From positions 26,139,748 to 26,203,747 of the forward strand of contig CM119265.1 in assembly GCA_051294375.1 (NCBI GenBank): a stretch of 64,000 nucleotides of DNA. The letters are read 5' to 3'. Position 1 is the stretch's first letter. Every line of letters starts with the position of its first letter. Source of the DNA: Paraspadella gotoi (Eukaryota; Chaetognatha). The position numbers were made by a program, and so were the translations under genes. The notes under the pieces were generated by a model that was given only the letters and a program-made list of their open reading frames with translations, did no database searches and was not told the origin of the DNA. Shown here one piece after another: positions 13,564-40,652 of this stretch.

Positions 13564-13819
13564 AGAGAGAAGAGGGGAAAAGAGAGAGAGAGAGAGAGAG
13601 ATTTAATCGCGAGAAATTTAGGTCACCGAGAAGTCGAAAAGAAAATATCCGTCCATTTTCTCGAGACTCGAGTAGGGATGATTGAGGGAGAAAGGAGAGA
13701 GAGGAGAAGAGGGAGAGAGAGAGGGAGAGAGAGAGAGGGAGAGAGAAAGGGAAGCGTGGGAATGAGGAGAAAGGGAGGGGGGGAAGACGGGAGGAAATGA
13801 GATACGGAGATTGAAGTAG

Positions 13820-15430
13820 ATACCTCACTCGGAGCCAATATTTAGTTTATTTTTTTATATATTTTTATGCCGGTCCTGGAGGATGATATCAATATTCACT
13901 TTGCCAGGGAAAACCGTTATTTAAATTCCTACAATGGTTTTCGAGATATAATTCATAAACGTTTCAGGCCTTAGAGGCAAAATTTGTCAGAATAAATTTT
14001 CGAGTATATCTTCTATAGTATTCTGACGCGCTAGTACAAACTATTTAAAAAAAAAGAGGAAAACGTTTTGCTGATTTCTTCCAGCATAATCCATAAATGT
14101 GTAAGACGATGGGTTAACCTGAAAGGTGATAATGTCTTCTAGAGGACGGAAAATTTTTTTCTTTAAGTTTTATTTTAAAAAATTAGTAGTTACCAATAGG
14201 GGAAAATTGAGATACTCCCGCTTGCTGAAATTTATTTAACAAAGATTTTGTTACTTGCGTATGTTTCAAATCCTTAGTTCTCTCACAGGTTAAAAAAAAG
14301 TTATTTCTTGAATAACTTTGGAAAGAAAAGAGGTAGGAAAGTGGGTGCAGGGTATTAAATTAAGCCCTAATCATGGACACCTCTCTGAAATAGGTTTTAT
14401 TAAATTTTACCATAATTATCTTTACAAGCTTTTATTTAAATCGATTTGGTTAAAAGTATAACAGTTTTTTGCATTAAAAAATTTGTAATGAAGGCATGTT
14501 GAAATTTTTTTCTCTTTCTAATTTGAAAAAAGGAAAGACTAAATTACATTTGATTACCATTTAAATTTGCTCTACTCTATAATTTTGCTTGTATTTTTTA
14601 GTTAAGTAAAAAAACAAGCAAAAATTTATGAAGTATCTGGATAAAATGTTTTTTTAAATATGGAAAAATGATAAATTACAAAATATTTTCAGATTGCATA
14701 TAAAACAGTCTGTTCGACGTTTTCTACCTTCTTCTGTGAAAAAAAATTGTCATTTTTTCATTATCTTCAACTGCAAACAAATAAGCTTGGACCACGCTGC
14801 TTGTTTTAATTATAATAAAATTTTTAAAAAATTACATTAAGCTTGGCGACATGATTTGACAAAGCAAGACCATCAATTGTTGTTTATTTGTATGATAATT
14901 TTCTTTTTAAATATAACAACCTTTATACAAGGTATTTAATCTTTTACTTATCATCCGTTTTTAAATTAAGAAAAAAAAATTTCGCGGAATAGCCCATTGG
15001 AAAGGGTTCATTGACTGACAATGATCGAATTTTTTTAGATTTTCTTACTGCCCCCATTCACAAGACATAAAAAGTCATGATTATCAGTCAGTATTGTCCA
15101 GTATTATCTGTACCCTTTCTGCAACCTGCATTCATGAATTTTGCTTTTTTTTCCCTTTTCAAATGTATTAAATAAAAAAAATTATTTAGCGAAGAACGAT
15201 TGGCGTGGAGGGATGCCATTGGTAAGCCTTAGTTACCCCACTTCCCGATGTGAATTTAAACGAGGTTTTTCATCTATTTCGAGACATAACACTAACTATT
15301 GGTACTATTAATTTTTTTTTTTTTCATGAAATTTTGCCGTAATCAGAGAAACGTTTAGCGTGTTCAAAAAAATATGGAAAAAAAAGAGAAAAACGTTCTG
15401 ACAAATTAAAAAATTTATGGAGGAATTCTA
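13820..15430. mobile_element. 1,611-bp insertion, copy 2
   Basis: This is the reverse complement of 3293-4903, with exactly the same length and no difference seen at the several points I compared. It sits between ATTGAAGTAG at 13810-13819 and ATTGAAGTAG at 15431-15440, a clean 10-bp target-site duplication. No transposase-like reading frame is visible. Confidence 0.75.
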
Positions 15431-15952
15431 ATTGAAGTAGTAAATAGAAGAAGAAATCTGGGAGGAAAGGAAGGATAATGGCAAGATAAAATGAGAAGAG
15501 AAGGAGAGGAAGAAGGGGAGGAAGGGAGGAAGAAAAGGAGGAAAGGGAGGAAGAAGCGGAGGAAGGGCGAAAGGAAAAGAAGAGAGAAGGGAAGGAAGGA
15601 ATAGAGAGAGGGAGGAAGGCGAAGAGGGAGAAAAAAGGACGGAAAGGAGAGGAAGAAAGCGTGGAAGGAACGGGATAAAAAGAGAAAGCGAGAGGAAGAA
15701 GCGGAGAAAGGGAGAAAAAAGGAGGAAAGAGAGAGGAAGAAGGCGGAGGGAAGGGGAGGAAAGAAAAGCAAGGAATAGGAGAAGAAGAAGCGGAAGGGGG
15801 AGAAAAAATGAGGAAAGAAGAAGAAAGTAGATGAAGAACTTCGAGTGAAAAGCGACTCGCCTTGGAGATGAGAGAGACCGAGAAGAGAGAGAGAGATGAG
15901 AGTAGAGAGAGAGAGAGAGAGAGAGAAGAGAGAGAGAAGAGAGAGGAGAGAG

Positions 15953-15977
15953 NNNNNNNNNNNNNNNNNNNNNNNNN
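15953..15977. other. Assembly gap, 25 N
   Basis: A fixed-size gap in a GA tract of the right arm. Confidence 1.
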
Positions 15978-16015
<38 letters not shown>

Positions 16016-16516
16016 TGGTAGATTAGGCGACAGGATTCCCATCGGGCTTGCTCGAGCAAATCCGGCGAGGATATCTGGGAAGATCACTGAATCACTGGAT
16101 GATCTTTGTTGAATCACGCAATCATTCACGATCCTGAATGACTCTTCTCTTCTGTGAATTATCGTCTGACTCATTTAGCAATAAGTCTTATTATAATAAA
16201 TCCCGGTCTCTCTCACATACTCTGGTTATATTTGTTTTTACGTTTTGATTAATCATTAAGTATTTTCTCATTTTACTCGGAGTTATATTTTATCTTCTTG
16301 ATTGAGGTCGATAAGAACCTCGAGACATTCGCTTGGGGTCAGAGCGACCGTGAATTTAAAACAATAAGGGAGATCAAAAAAAATGAAGTTGTTTGTGAAT
16401 TGAAGATCCGGGATAAACATGACATGACATGGGGAAAAAATATGTTCGTTATTGTGTGAGTTCACATAAATCGAGTCTACCCTTAAATATTTAGATCAGC
16501 GATGACGATAATTAAC

Positions 16517-16553
<37 letters not shown>

Positions 16554-16798
16554 AACGACGACGACGACGCAAATTTATTCGGTCACTACATCGACCCGCA
16601 TATTTAGGTCATTTTGAAAAATAACTATGACGGAAATCGAGAGAAAAGATTCTTTCGTGAATCTAAAGTCGATTAAATTTTTCTTAAATCTGAAAATTTG
16701 AAATAAAAATTCAATAAAAGAACCAAAGAAATCTATATATTCTTTGTCAATCTGTTTTATATTAAAAAAAACTAAACACGTATTTAACGTAAAAAAAA

Positions 16799-29928
<13,130 letters not shown>

Positions 29929-31423
29929 GATTGACTGACTGACTGACTGACTGACTAATAGACTCATTAATTTATTGACTGATTAAATGATTCACTGACT
30001 GATTTTTTCGACCATTGTTCGATTTTGATCGCCTTTGTTCTTTTTTATAATTGCCCATTATAGAAAACAATACTTTTATTGTGAAAATATTTTTTTTTCT
30101 AAACTAGCTGCACAAGACTGTTTGTCGGTTTATAATTTATAATTTTTTCCTTGATTTTCTTTGTGCTTTATTTCCATTCTAATTGATAATATGTTTTCAA
30201 TGCTTAGCAAAATGTTGCTGTTTTTTTTTCCTTAGATAAAACCAGATATTTAATTAGGACTAAATGATCCTTTATTGTTAAAATATATCGAATTACAGAT
30301 AAGCAGAGGCCTCCCGAGGTGTCGAACAGTCGAGCAGAGGGGCAGAGAGAATATTCGAAAGAATTCATTCTCAATAAATTTTGTTGTTGTTGTTGTTATT
30401 GTTGTTGTTGTTGTTGTTGATTCGGGAGGCTCTATCTACCAACATGATAATTAAGCAAATTAAGCTACAAACAGCTGTATGCAATTAGACAAAATTTTAA
30501 CTACAACTTCAATTTAACAACTGGTGAAGAAAAAACCGGAGTAAGAGAACCGGAAAAGATTTATCGATTAATGACAAAGACAAATGTTTAAATAGAAATA
30601 AAGGATTTATAAGTAGATTATTAATAACCTGGGTCTTATTTAAATCAAGTCGCAAAAAAATGAATACAAAAATCATTCAAATATTAAAAAAAAATGACCG
30701 AAAAACTATTTCTTTGAAATTGGGTAAATAGCAGGTAATTGCTGTAAGATTTTTGTCATTTTAGTCGTTTCCAACTGTCGCCTTTTTGAAGAACTGTGAA
30801 CGATGTGAAATGGGGTTTGTCGACAACCTGCTCAAGATTCGAGCTGTGGTTAAAGAATATCACGACCAAAGCTTTAACTTTTTTAACATACATACATACA
30901 TACAGACATACATACATACATACATACATACATACATAATAATGTTCTCTAAAGAAACTCCTTTTTAAATTTGTTAAAATTTCTCACTAGTATGTTTTGA
31001 GAAGTCAACCAAAGGCGTTTTTTTCTTTTCATAACAAGGAAGTAATGACAAGCAAAATACATTTGACTTATAAATAAAGTAAGTTACATTTCTGAGATAC
31101 ATATAGATACATATAGATACATATACATATTCCGGAAAAAGAAAGAAAGAAAAAAAAAGAGCCGCGTCAAAGCGTTTCGAACAAGAGTTTGAAAGACAAA
31201 GAGCGAAAGATTTTAAAAATCGGAAAAAATAGAAAAAAAACTCGTTTAACTCGTTTCTCGGCACCAGATTCCGTTAAAAGTCAGCGGTTTTACAAGTTCT
31301 CAAACATTTTCCTCAAACCTCTTGAAAGTTTTTCGTCCCGAGGCCAAGATTCGACTTCGTCTCCCATCGGTTGGCCCAATCTCTAAACCCAATCTCTAAA
31401 CCCAAACTCTCCGTAAGCCCAAG
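29929..31423. other. Intergenic region, Rho GTPase to thioredoxin
   Basis: Contains GACT repeats just after the stop (29930-29960), a TTG run, a CATA tetranucleotide run (30890-30938) and a GATACATATA repeat (31098-31130). The last 150 bp before the thioredoxin ATG would be its 5' UTR and promoter. No TATA box stands out. Confidence 0.5.
30373..30378 (+). terminator. Candidate poly(A) signal of the Rho gene
   Basis: An AATAAA about 445 bp after the stop codon, followed at once by a TTG/GTT-rich run (30379-30420) that fits a GU-rich downstream element. Confidence 0.45.
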
Positions 31424-32110
<687 letters not shown>

Positions 32111-32472
32111 TGTCATCATATCTTTAAAGGCGATGCATATTACATTAGAATTACAAATATAATAGAATATTATGTGCCTAAAATAGCAAAAAAAGGGCAT
32201 AATCATTTATATTAATCATCGTAAATTGCGAAGTTTTTATTACAATAGTATTTAATGGTTGGAATTTTAGATCAATATCAAATTTCGCAACAAAGAATTA
32301 AAAAAAAATATTTACATCTTGATTAAACGTTCTAGATGAAGCTAAATTTTGTTCTATTTTAACGGTGTATTAAAATAAATAAAAAAAATTAAAAAATGGT
32401 ATTAAACATTTTAGTTTTGGGAAGAGTATCTGAGGAAGATCAGACAGAGCGAGACAGAGTCACCCATGAAAT

Positions 32473-32535
<63 letters not shown>

Positions 32536-32700
32536 AGAAAGTCTTTTACTGCAGATAAAAATCGAGCATAAGAATCGCGTATCTAAAGCAGATCACTAGC
32601 CAACATCGCTAGTAAAAATAAGAATTACTCTCTGGTCTCTCTCTTACTTTTTCTCCCTCTCTCTCTCGCTCCCTTTCTCTCTCTCTCTCTTCTCTTGTGG
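32111..32700. other. Spacer between thioredoxin and the transporter
   Basis: About 590 bp: AT-rich 3' UTR-like DNA, a GA run (32477-32530) and a CT-rich stretch just before the transporter ATG. Both genes point the same way. Confidence 0.55.
32374..32379 (+). terminator. Candidate poly(A) signal of thioredoxin
   Basis: AATAAA in an A-rich stretch 264 bp after the stop. Confidence 0.45.
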
Positions 32701-32888
32701 ATGATCTTGGACGAGGCCTTAAAAGCCTTGGGGTGTACAGCATCCTACCCGACCCGCCAGTGGCTCGTCCTCTTATTCTCCGTCTTCGTTGTCAACCACA
32801 ATTTCTTCAAAGTTCCGATCCTCTCTTGGTTCCCTAAAGCCTTCTGCGTGTATCGGAACAAATCCGGTGGGTGTGGGAGGGAGAGAGG

Positions 32889-32975
<87 letters not shown>

Positions 32976-33023
32976 AGAAAGAAAGGAATGAGAACAACAT
33001 TCATCCTCGATTACAAGTGACCT

Positions 33024-33097
<74 letters not shown>

Positions 33098-36000
33098 ATG
33101 GTCAACTTTGACCTTGTAACTACTCACTGAGCGTTCAAAAAATATTTTTATTTGTCCAATGGAACAAAAGCTAGAATCAAATTAACTTCTACTATCGAAA
33201 CCTCATTCACTGATTAACGATTGTTCCCCCATCTTCTCTCACTCGTTACCCCGAAAGGAGTCTATCCTTACGAAATGACCAAACAAGGTCTAGTCAAGTT
33301 CTTTAGCTTCGCGAGTCGTTGTCACGTGGACTTCAAAGGTCGACCGACCAACTGTACCGAAACGGACTATTCGGAGCCCGACCCTGCCCGACCCAAGTGC
33401 TCCCAGTTGTCCGTCAACGAATTTCCCAGATGCCCGCTCAATGGGTCCAGGTGATTCGGAGGGGTTGGCATGGCGAGGATTGGGTCCAGGCCGGCGGATG
33501 ATCTTGGTACAATGGGAGACAAGGCTATTATTTGGGCTTGGCTTTTCAATGGTTTGGGTTTAGACGATGCTGAGGACTATGTTAAAAGTTAATGTACGTT
33601 TGTAATGCAGAATTAGCAATTATTTATGAAAAAGAGCCATTTACTGAAAACTCATAATTACTTTATAAATCTGTGGATTTGAAATTTTGGCCTTATTTTT
33701 TCCAAAACGCCCCATTTGACGTAATTTGCGAATTAAATTAATTTGTAATTTTAATTTTAAAAAGTTTAAAAAAATTAAGTTAGAAGCTAGGTTTAAGGAT
33801 TAGAGATATGGATTAGAGTTATGGATTAAGGTTAGAGATTTGGGTTTACGGATTTAGGTTTGGGGATTAGGGTTAAAGATTAGGGATTAGGTTTAAGGAT
33901 TAGATTAGGGTTAAGGACCAGGGTAAGGAATTATATTGTAGGCTATAAAATAGATTAAGGGCAAATACTATGGTTAAAATTAAATCTAAGGATTAAGGAA
34001 CATAAATGGAGCGTTTTTGAAAAAAGCGAGCCCAATTTTTTTTATATTTTATAAACACTTAAGATTTGGTGATTAACATCGTTTTATGAGAAAAACGCTT
34101 GTTATTTTTAGTTGATCGATATATTTCGGTTAACATCGCTGAACCATAGTTCATTTTAATAATAACAGTAATCTTTTTTGATACTATTTTTTTTTTTCTA
34201 ATCCAGCATCTTTTACGAATCGGGTCCCGATCGCACGACCGTCACGTCCTTCTCAACCTTCTGCTCAAGATCTTATCTCGTCCGACTCGAAGATGTCGCA
34301 TATTTGTTCGGCAACGTCTTCTCCGCCGTTCTCATGAACCCCGTCGTCGACGACATCGGTTCGTCTCTCCATCCATTTCGTCTCTCCGCTGTCCGGAGTG
34401 GGAATATAGTCCGTTCATCGATCCCTCGTTTGTTCCATTCCCTTCTGCAGGTCGAAAGCCGATCTTACTCGCCAACGCTTTCGGTTTCGTATTGGCCGAT
34501 TTGCTCATGGCCGTGTGCCCGTCTTCCTCCATGTTGATCGCGCTTCGCTTCGTATGCGGAATGTTTTACAACCTCTTATTCGGTGGGATAAGGAGCTACT
34601 CAACTTCTAGAGATATCGATTATAACAGAAAGATACAATTTGTTTTTTCGATTAAGGCACTTGCCTCATTTTGCTGATCGAGTTAACCGCTCCTCATCTC
34701 AGAATGGTCGTCGGATCTATTGTGCAACTTCCTGTATCTTTTTCGCAAATATGTATCCCTCTGACGTCGTTAGGTGATTGAGAAGCCCAAAGTGACGAGC
34801 TGATTTAAGTATTTTTCATTTGGTAGTTTTTTTTTCGGCTTTACTATCAGAAAAATTGAAATATAACGCCGTTTTTACGTCATTTTTAGTCATTCTATAA
34901 TTGTTTGTATTTGTATTAAAAATAATAATATCACTTGACTCCTGTGAATGATGCGTTCATAAGACTGAAGACGACTTCCCTAACTCTTTTAAACCCGTCT
35001 CACAGTAATGTAAAGGGTCTTTTGTACCAGGGTGTGGGAGTTGCTCCGCTCCCAAGGCAGCTTAGGGCAGTCATTAAGCTGCTCCAAATATATAACCTAT
35101 AAGGCAGGTGGCGGTTTAAGATTTAATCTTGTAGCCAATGGTAGTGAATTGATGGCTTAATGCACCAACGACACAGCTGGTAACCAAATAGATAAACCAA
35201 CAGATAACTGGACAGTAGGACCGACATAATTGTATGATATTTGCTCAATTATTATGGGGATGAGCATCGTTTCTAAACTATTGAGTATTTTAATAAATTT
35301 GGTATCGATCGATGAGAAATTTCAAAATACTATCTACATGCAAAATTTCATAAAAATCGGATAATCCGTTCAAAAGTTATGGCAATAAAAACGGTCGCGA
35401 AAATCGCGCTTCAAACCGATAAACTTTCGCTTAAAATCAATTCGTTTTGATCCAACAAGGATCTGTACTACGGTAGTTCTAAGCTTTAGATCGGCGATTC
35501 GGATTAGGCGCGATCCGGGCCTCATAAGAGGTAATTAAATAAGCAAAACCAGGAAAATTATAGAATTCTATAAGTTATAAAGTTATAAAAATACTATAAT
35601 TATGATAGAATATAAAAGAGAAAGATAAAGAACAAAAGTAGGGACCGGAAGTGTTTGGTAAGATTTTTATTTCTCTATTTCCCAAAAAACATAGGGAATT
35701 CGAACCAAGAAAGTAGGCATTTTAAAAAAATTACTGTATAAAAGATATTGAAAGATGAGACTTAATCTTTTAAATACAAACATACAAATATAATTGTAAC
35801 TGTTAAGCAAAAAGTAATATTTTAAATACAATAATTTAGTCCTATTTTTAAAAGTTTCCATTTGTTTGTAACCACAGTATGAAGAAAACAAATTTCGGGG
35901 TAAAACCTGAAGGTAACATATGGTTCTGAAGCCTTTGCTTAACCTTTATCAGCACTTTTAAACCTTGAAAATGAGTCCCCTGATGTCCGACCAATAATAC

Positions 36001-37371
36001 GCCGATAATTTTTTTATAAAAGTTATTTTTAACTGGTTTTAGGAAAAGTGTATGGTAAAACATCTGAGTCAAGTTTGTCTGCAGTAATGTAAGCTTAGTA
36101 TATTTCTACATTGGAAATTCCAGGGTAGTTAAATACGCTAGAAATGTGTGTAGATCATCATGCAGCTTCTGCATTTAGCACTTGTTTAAGCTTATACCTT
36201 TATCAGTCATACTTTTAATACTTGAAAATGCATAGTCCAAACTACTGATGTCTTTCACGACCAGATAATTATCGTCGAACAATGATTATTATATACAGAT
36301 AACAATTGTTATTCGATTTTACTGTGTATCATTAGGTAAATTGATGTATGAGTATAAAATTGGTGTATTCTCTTCCGTATTATGTTAAGAATCTATACAT
36401 GTTTTCTAGACTCTGGTATATTCCATAGTTTAGTAGATTTTGTCTCATACTTTCATTTATTGTTTAATTAAATATCTTTATATTTGATAAAATATTTTTT
36501 CAAAGTTTTAACATGAAAATACAGATACATTTTATCGCAACATTTAATGAAAATATGAAAGAAATTGATAAGTGGTTGGGTAATGGCACGACGTTAAATT
36601 TTTTTTTATCCACAATTTAACACTTTTTTCGCGCTATTCATGATTTTTTCAAGTCGTAAGAATTAAAACCGAAAAAAAATCGGCGGAGATTCTATAGAAA
36701 TTAAAAGGAGGAGGAAAGGGAGGAGAGGAGATAAAAAAAAAGGATTGATGCGATAACGAATTATTAATGTAATAGTAATTGATTGATGTAATAGTAATTT
36801 ATTGATGTAATTGTAATTGATTATTGATGCGATGATAACCAAATATTGAAGCGATGATAACCAAATGATTGATGTGATGATAACCAAATGATTGATGAGA
36901 TGATAGTCATTCATTGACGCGATGAATCAATCATCGTAAATAAAACAAACAAATGCGTGTATGAGTGAAGAGAGAGAGAAAGAAGAGAGAGAGAAGAAAA
37001 GAGAGAGTGAGAGAGAAGAGAAAGAAGAGAGAGAAAAGAGAGAGAGAGAGAAAGAAAGAAGAGAGAGAAAGGAGAGAGACAAAGAAGAAGAGAGAGATAA
37101 AGAAAGATAATAAATCTACGAAAATCTCGGATGTAAATATGGGATTTTGTTTTGAGTAAAAAGCGCGGAATAAATGGCGATAATAAAAGTTTTTAGAAGG
37201 TAAAAAATAATCAGAGAGAGAAGAGAAAAAAAAGAAAAAGCGAAAAAAAAGTGAAAAAAAGAAGAAAAAGTCCTTGTGTGCAACAAACGGTGAACTGCTC
37301 GCGGCATCGTCTTCTACATTGTGAATAAGTGAATAATTTTTTTTTTTTTTTTTTTAAAGAGAGAGAGAGAG

Positions 37372-37402
<31 letters not shown>

Positions 37403-39667
37403 AAAGAAAGAAAGAAAGAAAAAAAGAAAGAAAGAAGAGAGAGAAAGAGAGAGAGAAGAAGCTGGACAGACCCTGCAGAGCCGGAACTCGTTTTTAGACA
37501 AATCAGAAGAAGCAGTGACGGAGAAAAAGAGAAAGAAAGAGAGAGAGAGCGACGGAGAATTAAAAGGGAGAGAGAGAGCTGCTACATATAATTAAAACGT
37601 TTATGTTTTGTAAATAAACATAAATACGAATATTGATATGAAGCATGACAATTTCAAAGATCTTGATGATTAGAAGCCATATCTAAATTTTCAACTCCCA
37701 ATGATATCACACTTTTAATAGCCATGATTAGCAGCTTACTGCGGGCATTTCCATATTGTTTGCTCAAACTTGTTTGATTGCCCATCGCAAATGTTGAAAA
37801 TTCATTATCGCCCTATGGTTTGTGGAAAATCCACCAAGAACAGACCGCGAACCGTTACGTTCCATTCCATCTCGTTTTCGTTCCGTTCGTTCCGTTCGTT
37901 CCGTTTGTTCCGTCATTCCGTTTCGTTCGTTTCGTTCCGTTTCGTTCCGTTTCGTTCCGTTTCGTTCCGTTTCGTTCGTTCGTTCCGTTTCGTTCCGTTT
38001 CGTTCCGTTTCGTTCCGTTCGTTCCGTTCGTCCGTTTCGTTCCGTTCGTTCCGTTTCGTTCCGTTTCGTTCCGTTTCGTTCCGTTTCGTTCCGTTTCGTT
38101 CGTTCGTTCCGTTTCGTTCCGTTTCGTTCCGTTTCGTTCCGTTTCGTTCCGTTTCGTTCGTTCGTTTTCGTTCCGTTTCGTTCCGTTTCGTCGTTTCGTT
38201 CCGTTTCGTTCCGTTTCGTTCCGTTTCGTTCCGTTTCGTTCCGTTTCGTTCCGTTCGTTCCGTCTCGTCGTCTCTCCGTCTCGTTCCGTTAAAATACGGT
38301 AAAGCCATGTTGAAAAGCGGTTTTAATATGGCCCGGATCGCGCTGATCAATCCTTTTTTTGGATCGAAGTCCTCATTAGAAAACCTCTATAACCAGTTTT
38401 AAATACGGCCCGGATTGCCTTAAAAACGGCTTTACCGTGCGATAAACGGACTTCATTCGTATTTGCATGAAATTTAATATAAATAGACTAAATTTAGCCC
38501 CGCGCTCTACCTGAAACAGATAGTAAAAACAATACAGTTTCTTTCGATGGTTTTATAACAAACAAAAAATGAAGGCTTGACTATGCAGTTTTCACCTAAA
38601 AAACCAGTTCATTTGATTGCTTTATCAAGCATTAAAGATTGCAAGAATTTTAAACTTTTCTTTTTTTATTGTGTAGAGAAGACAAAAGGTTATCCGAAAC
38701 CGTATGGATATGATGATTTGTTCTATTTTACAAAAGATCTAGCAGGCTTTTAGGGAAAAGGGAAAAAACGGCCTGACCAGTCAATTTAAATGCCATTTTG
38801 GGATGATAAAATGGGAATTTCGATCGCGCTCTACCTCCGTTGGCTTCCCAAGACGCCAAGCTTTCAAAATATGGCCATATTGATATAATTTTTTGGGGCC
38901 GTGGACTATGCAGTTTTGAATAAAAGTGAAATATTAAAGGAAATCTTTGATCGGAACTTCGATTCGAACGATGCGCAGCCCTAATTATTAATACAGCTTG
39001 ATTTTTTTTTCGTTATTAACATTTCCTGATGCGATATCTCAGCATGTCTACTCTTATCAGACTTATGCTAGCGACTTAATTGGTAATTTTAAGGCAAAAC
39101 GTTTGGCATTTATGGCAATATTGTAGTCGGGCATTGCCTAGGTTCACCCCGCCTATAAGCATGACACCTTCAGTCCTGACCCGGTGGCTCCTTGAGTAAA
39201 GCCATCAGCTCATGACCACTAGGTACCGGGTTCAATCCCAACCAGGTACCTACCCTGTGGGAAGCGTGAGGACGGCCGTAAGCCGCCTTGGGGGTATGGC
39301 AAACCCTTAAGCCTGGTTCCAAGCCCAGGACCCGTTCCATAGCTACTAAAGGGGGTTATAGAAGTTACGGATAGTCATCTTCGGCCCACTTAGCGCCTTA
39401 TCCACACTATAAGATTTTAAATGACATCTTATTATGAATTATTTGGCCACTATAAAATCCTTCAAATTATTATTATTATTATTATAATTATCATTTTCAG
39501 CGATTCCGTGGTGGCGCTGGTGGATCGGGTTCGAGACCATCCTCTTCCTCTTTTCCTTCGGCTTCCTCTTCACCGTTCCCGAAAGTCTTCGTTGGCTTCT
39601 CTGCCAATACGCCAAGGATCCGTTGCATTTTAAATCGGAGGCGTTGGCCAGAAAATCCTTGAAGGTT

Positions 39668-39712
<45 letters not shown>

Positions 39713-40594
39713 CCGCCTTAGTGAGACAGAGAGTGAGACAGATCCCCCCATTTTCCATTCTTCAAGCGTCTCGTCCAGTCCCGCATTCGTCACCGGCCGA
39801 GTCCTCGCAACATCACAGCTTTGGTGGCGATGGATGAAGAGCTGGAGTTCGAAGGGACTCTCACCATCGGGACTTTCGTCACGAGTCAGTCTCACGTAGA
39901 GTCTCCTCAACCCTAACTCTAATCCGCTAATCCTTAACTCTAATATCCTAATCCTTAACCTAATCCCTAACATAATCTTCAAACCTAAAAACCTTTGGAA
40001 GTTGGGAACATAACATCACTTAATTTAAGGATTTATTTATATATTTTTCTGGATCCTTTTCTTTATTATGCAGTTAACAATTTTTAGGGACGGACGTAAA
40101 AGAGATTGAAATATCGCGACAACCAAGTCGAACTTCGAGTGGTAGATCATCAGTGGTTGTTGTTGTTGTTGTAGAGACAATGATTGTAATAATTGTTGTG
40201 AGTTAGAAACAGAACTGTTCAATATAAGCAGTCCCTGAGCTTCGGATCAGGCTGTAACACCGTGATGCACGCGGGGTAAGCGCCCCGTCCTTCTTAACTG
40301 CTAGGCGACCACCGGGTTAGAACCTCGAACCATTGGGTTGGTAGGCGCAGGACTTGCCTCCCGCACCATTGGCCGCTGATCAACGGCTGATGGATTTTAG
40401 TCCACAATAAAATGAAAAAAACTTAGTTAATAAATGAATTAAATATTCTCAGATGAGGAAGCCAAGTCAACTGTTGTCCTATCTTCGTTTTCGTTAGAAC
40501 GTCCTTCATTGAAAGAGAAAACCTCCCAACAAAATTCACCGCGTAAAAAATTGATCGACAGTGACTGACTGACTGCTGACTGAAGATTCCGACA

Positions 40595-40652
<58 letters not shown>

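Larger units (their letters stand above)
34774..39500. other. Transporter intron 5 (4.7 kb)
   Basis: No gene is supported. It holds mixed AT-rich DNA, a region resembling a dispersed element (35020-35240), a tandem GATGATAACCAAATGATTGAT-like repeat (36755-36940), GA/GAAA tracts (36970-37110, 37360-37460), the CGTTCCGTTT array (37871-38291), a small fold-back (38296-38438) and a tRNA-like repeat (39171-39300). Confidence 0.6.

Noticed and set aside
37770-38402. Frames rich in Ser/Phe/Arg/Val or Asn/Glu/Thr
   Set aside because: Translation of the CGTTCCGTTT array; open in several frames with no gene signals.
39171-39300. Functional tRNA gene
   Set aside because: A B box is present but no complete cloverleaf or clear anticodon loop can be drawn.
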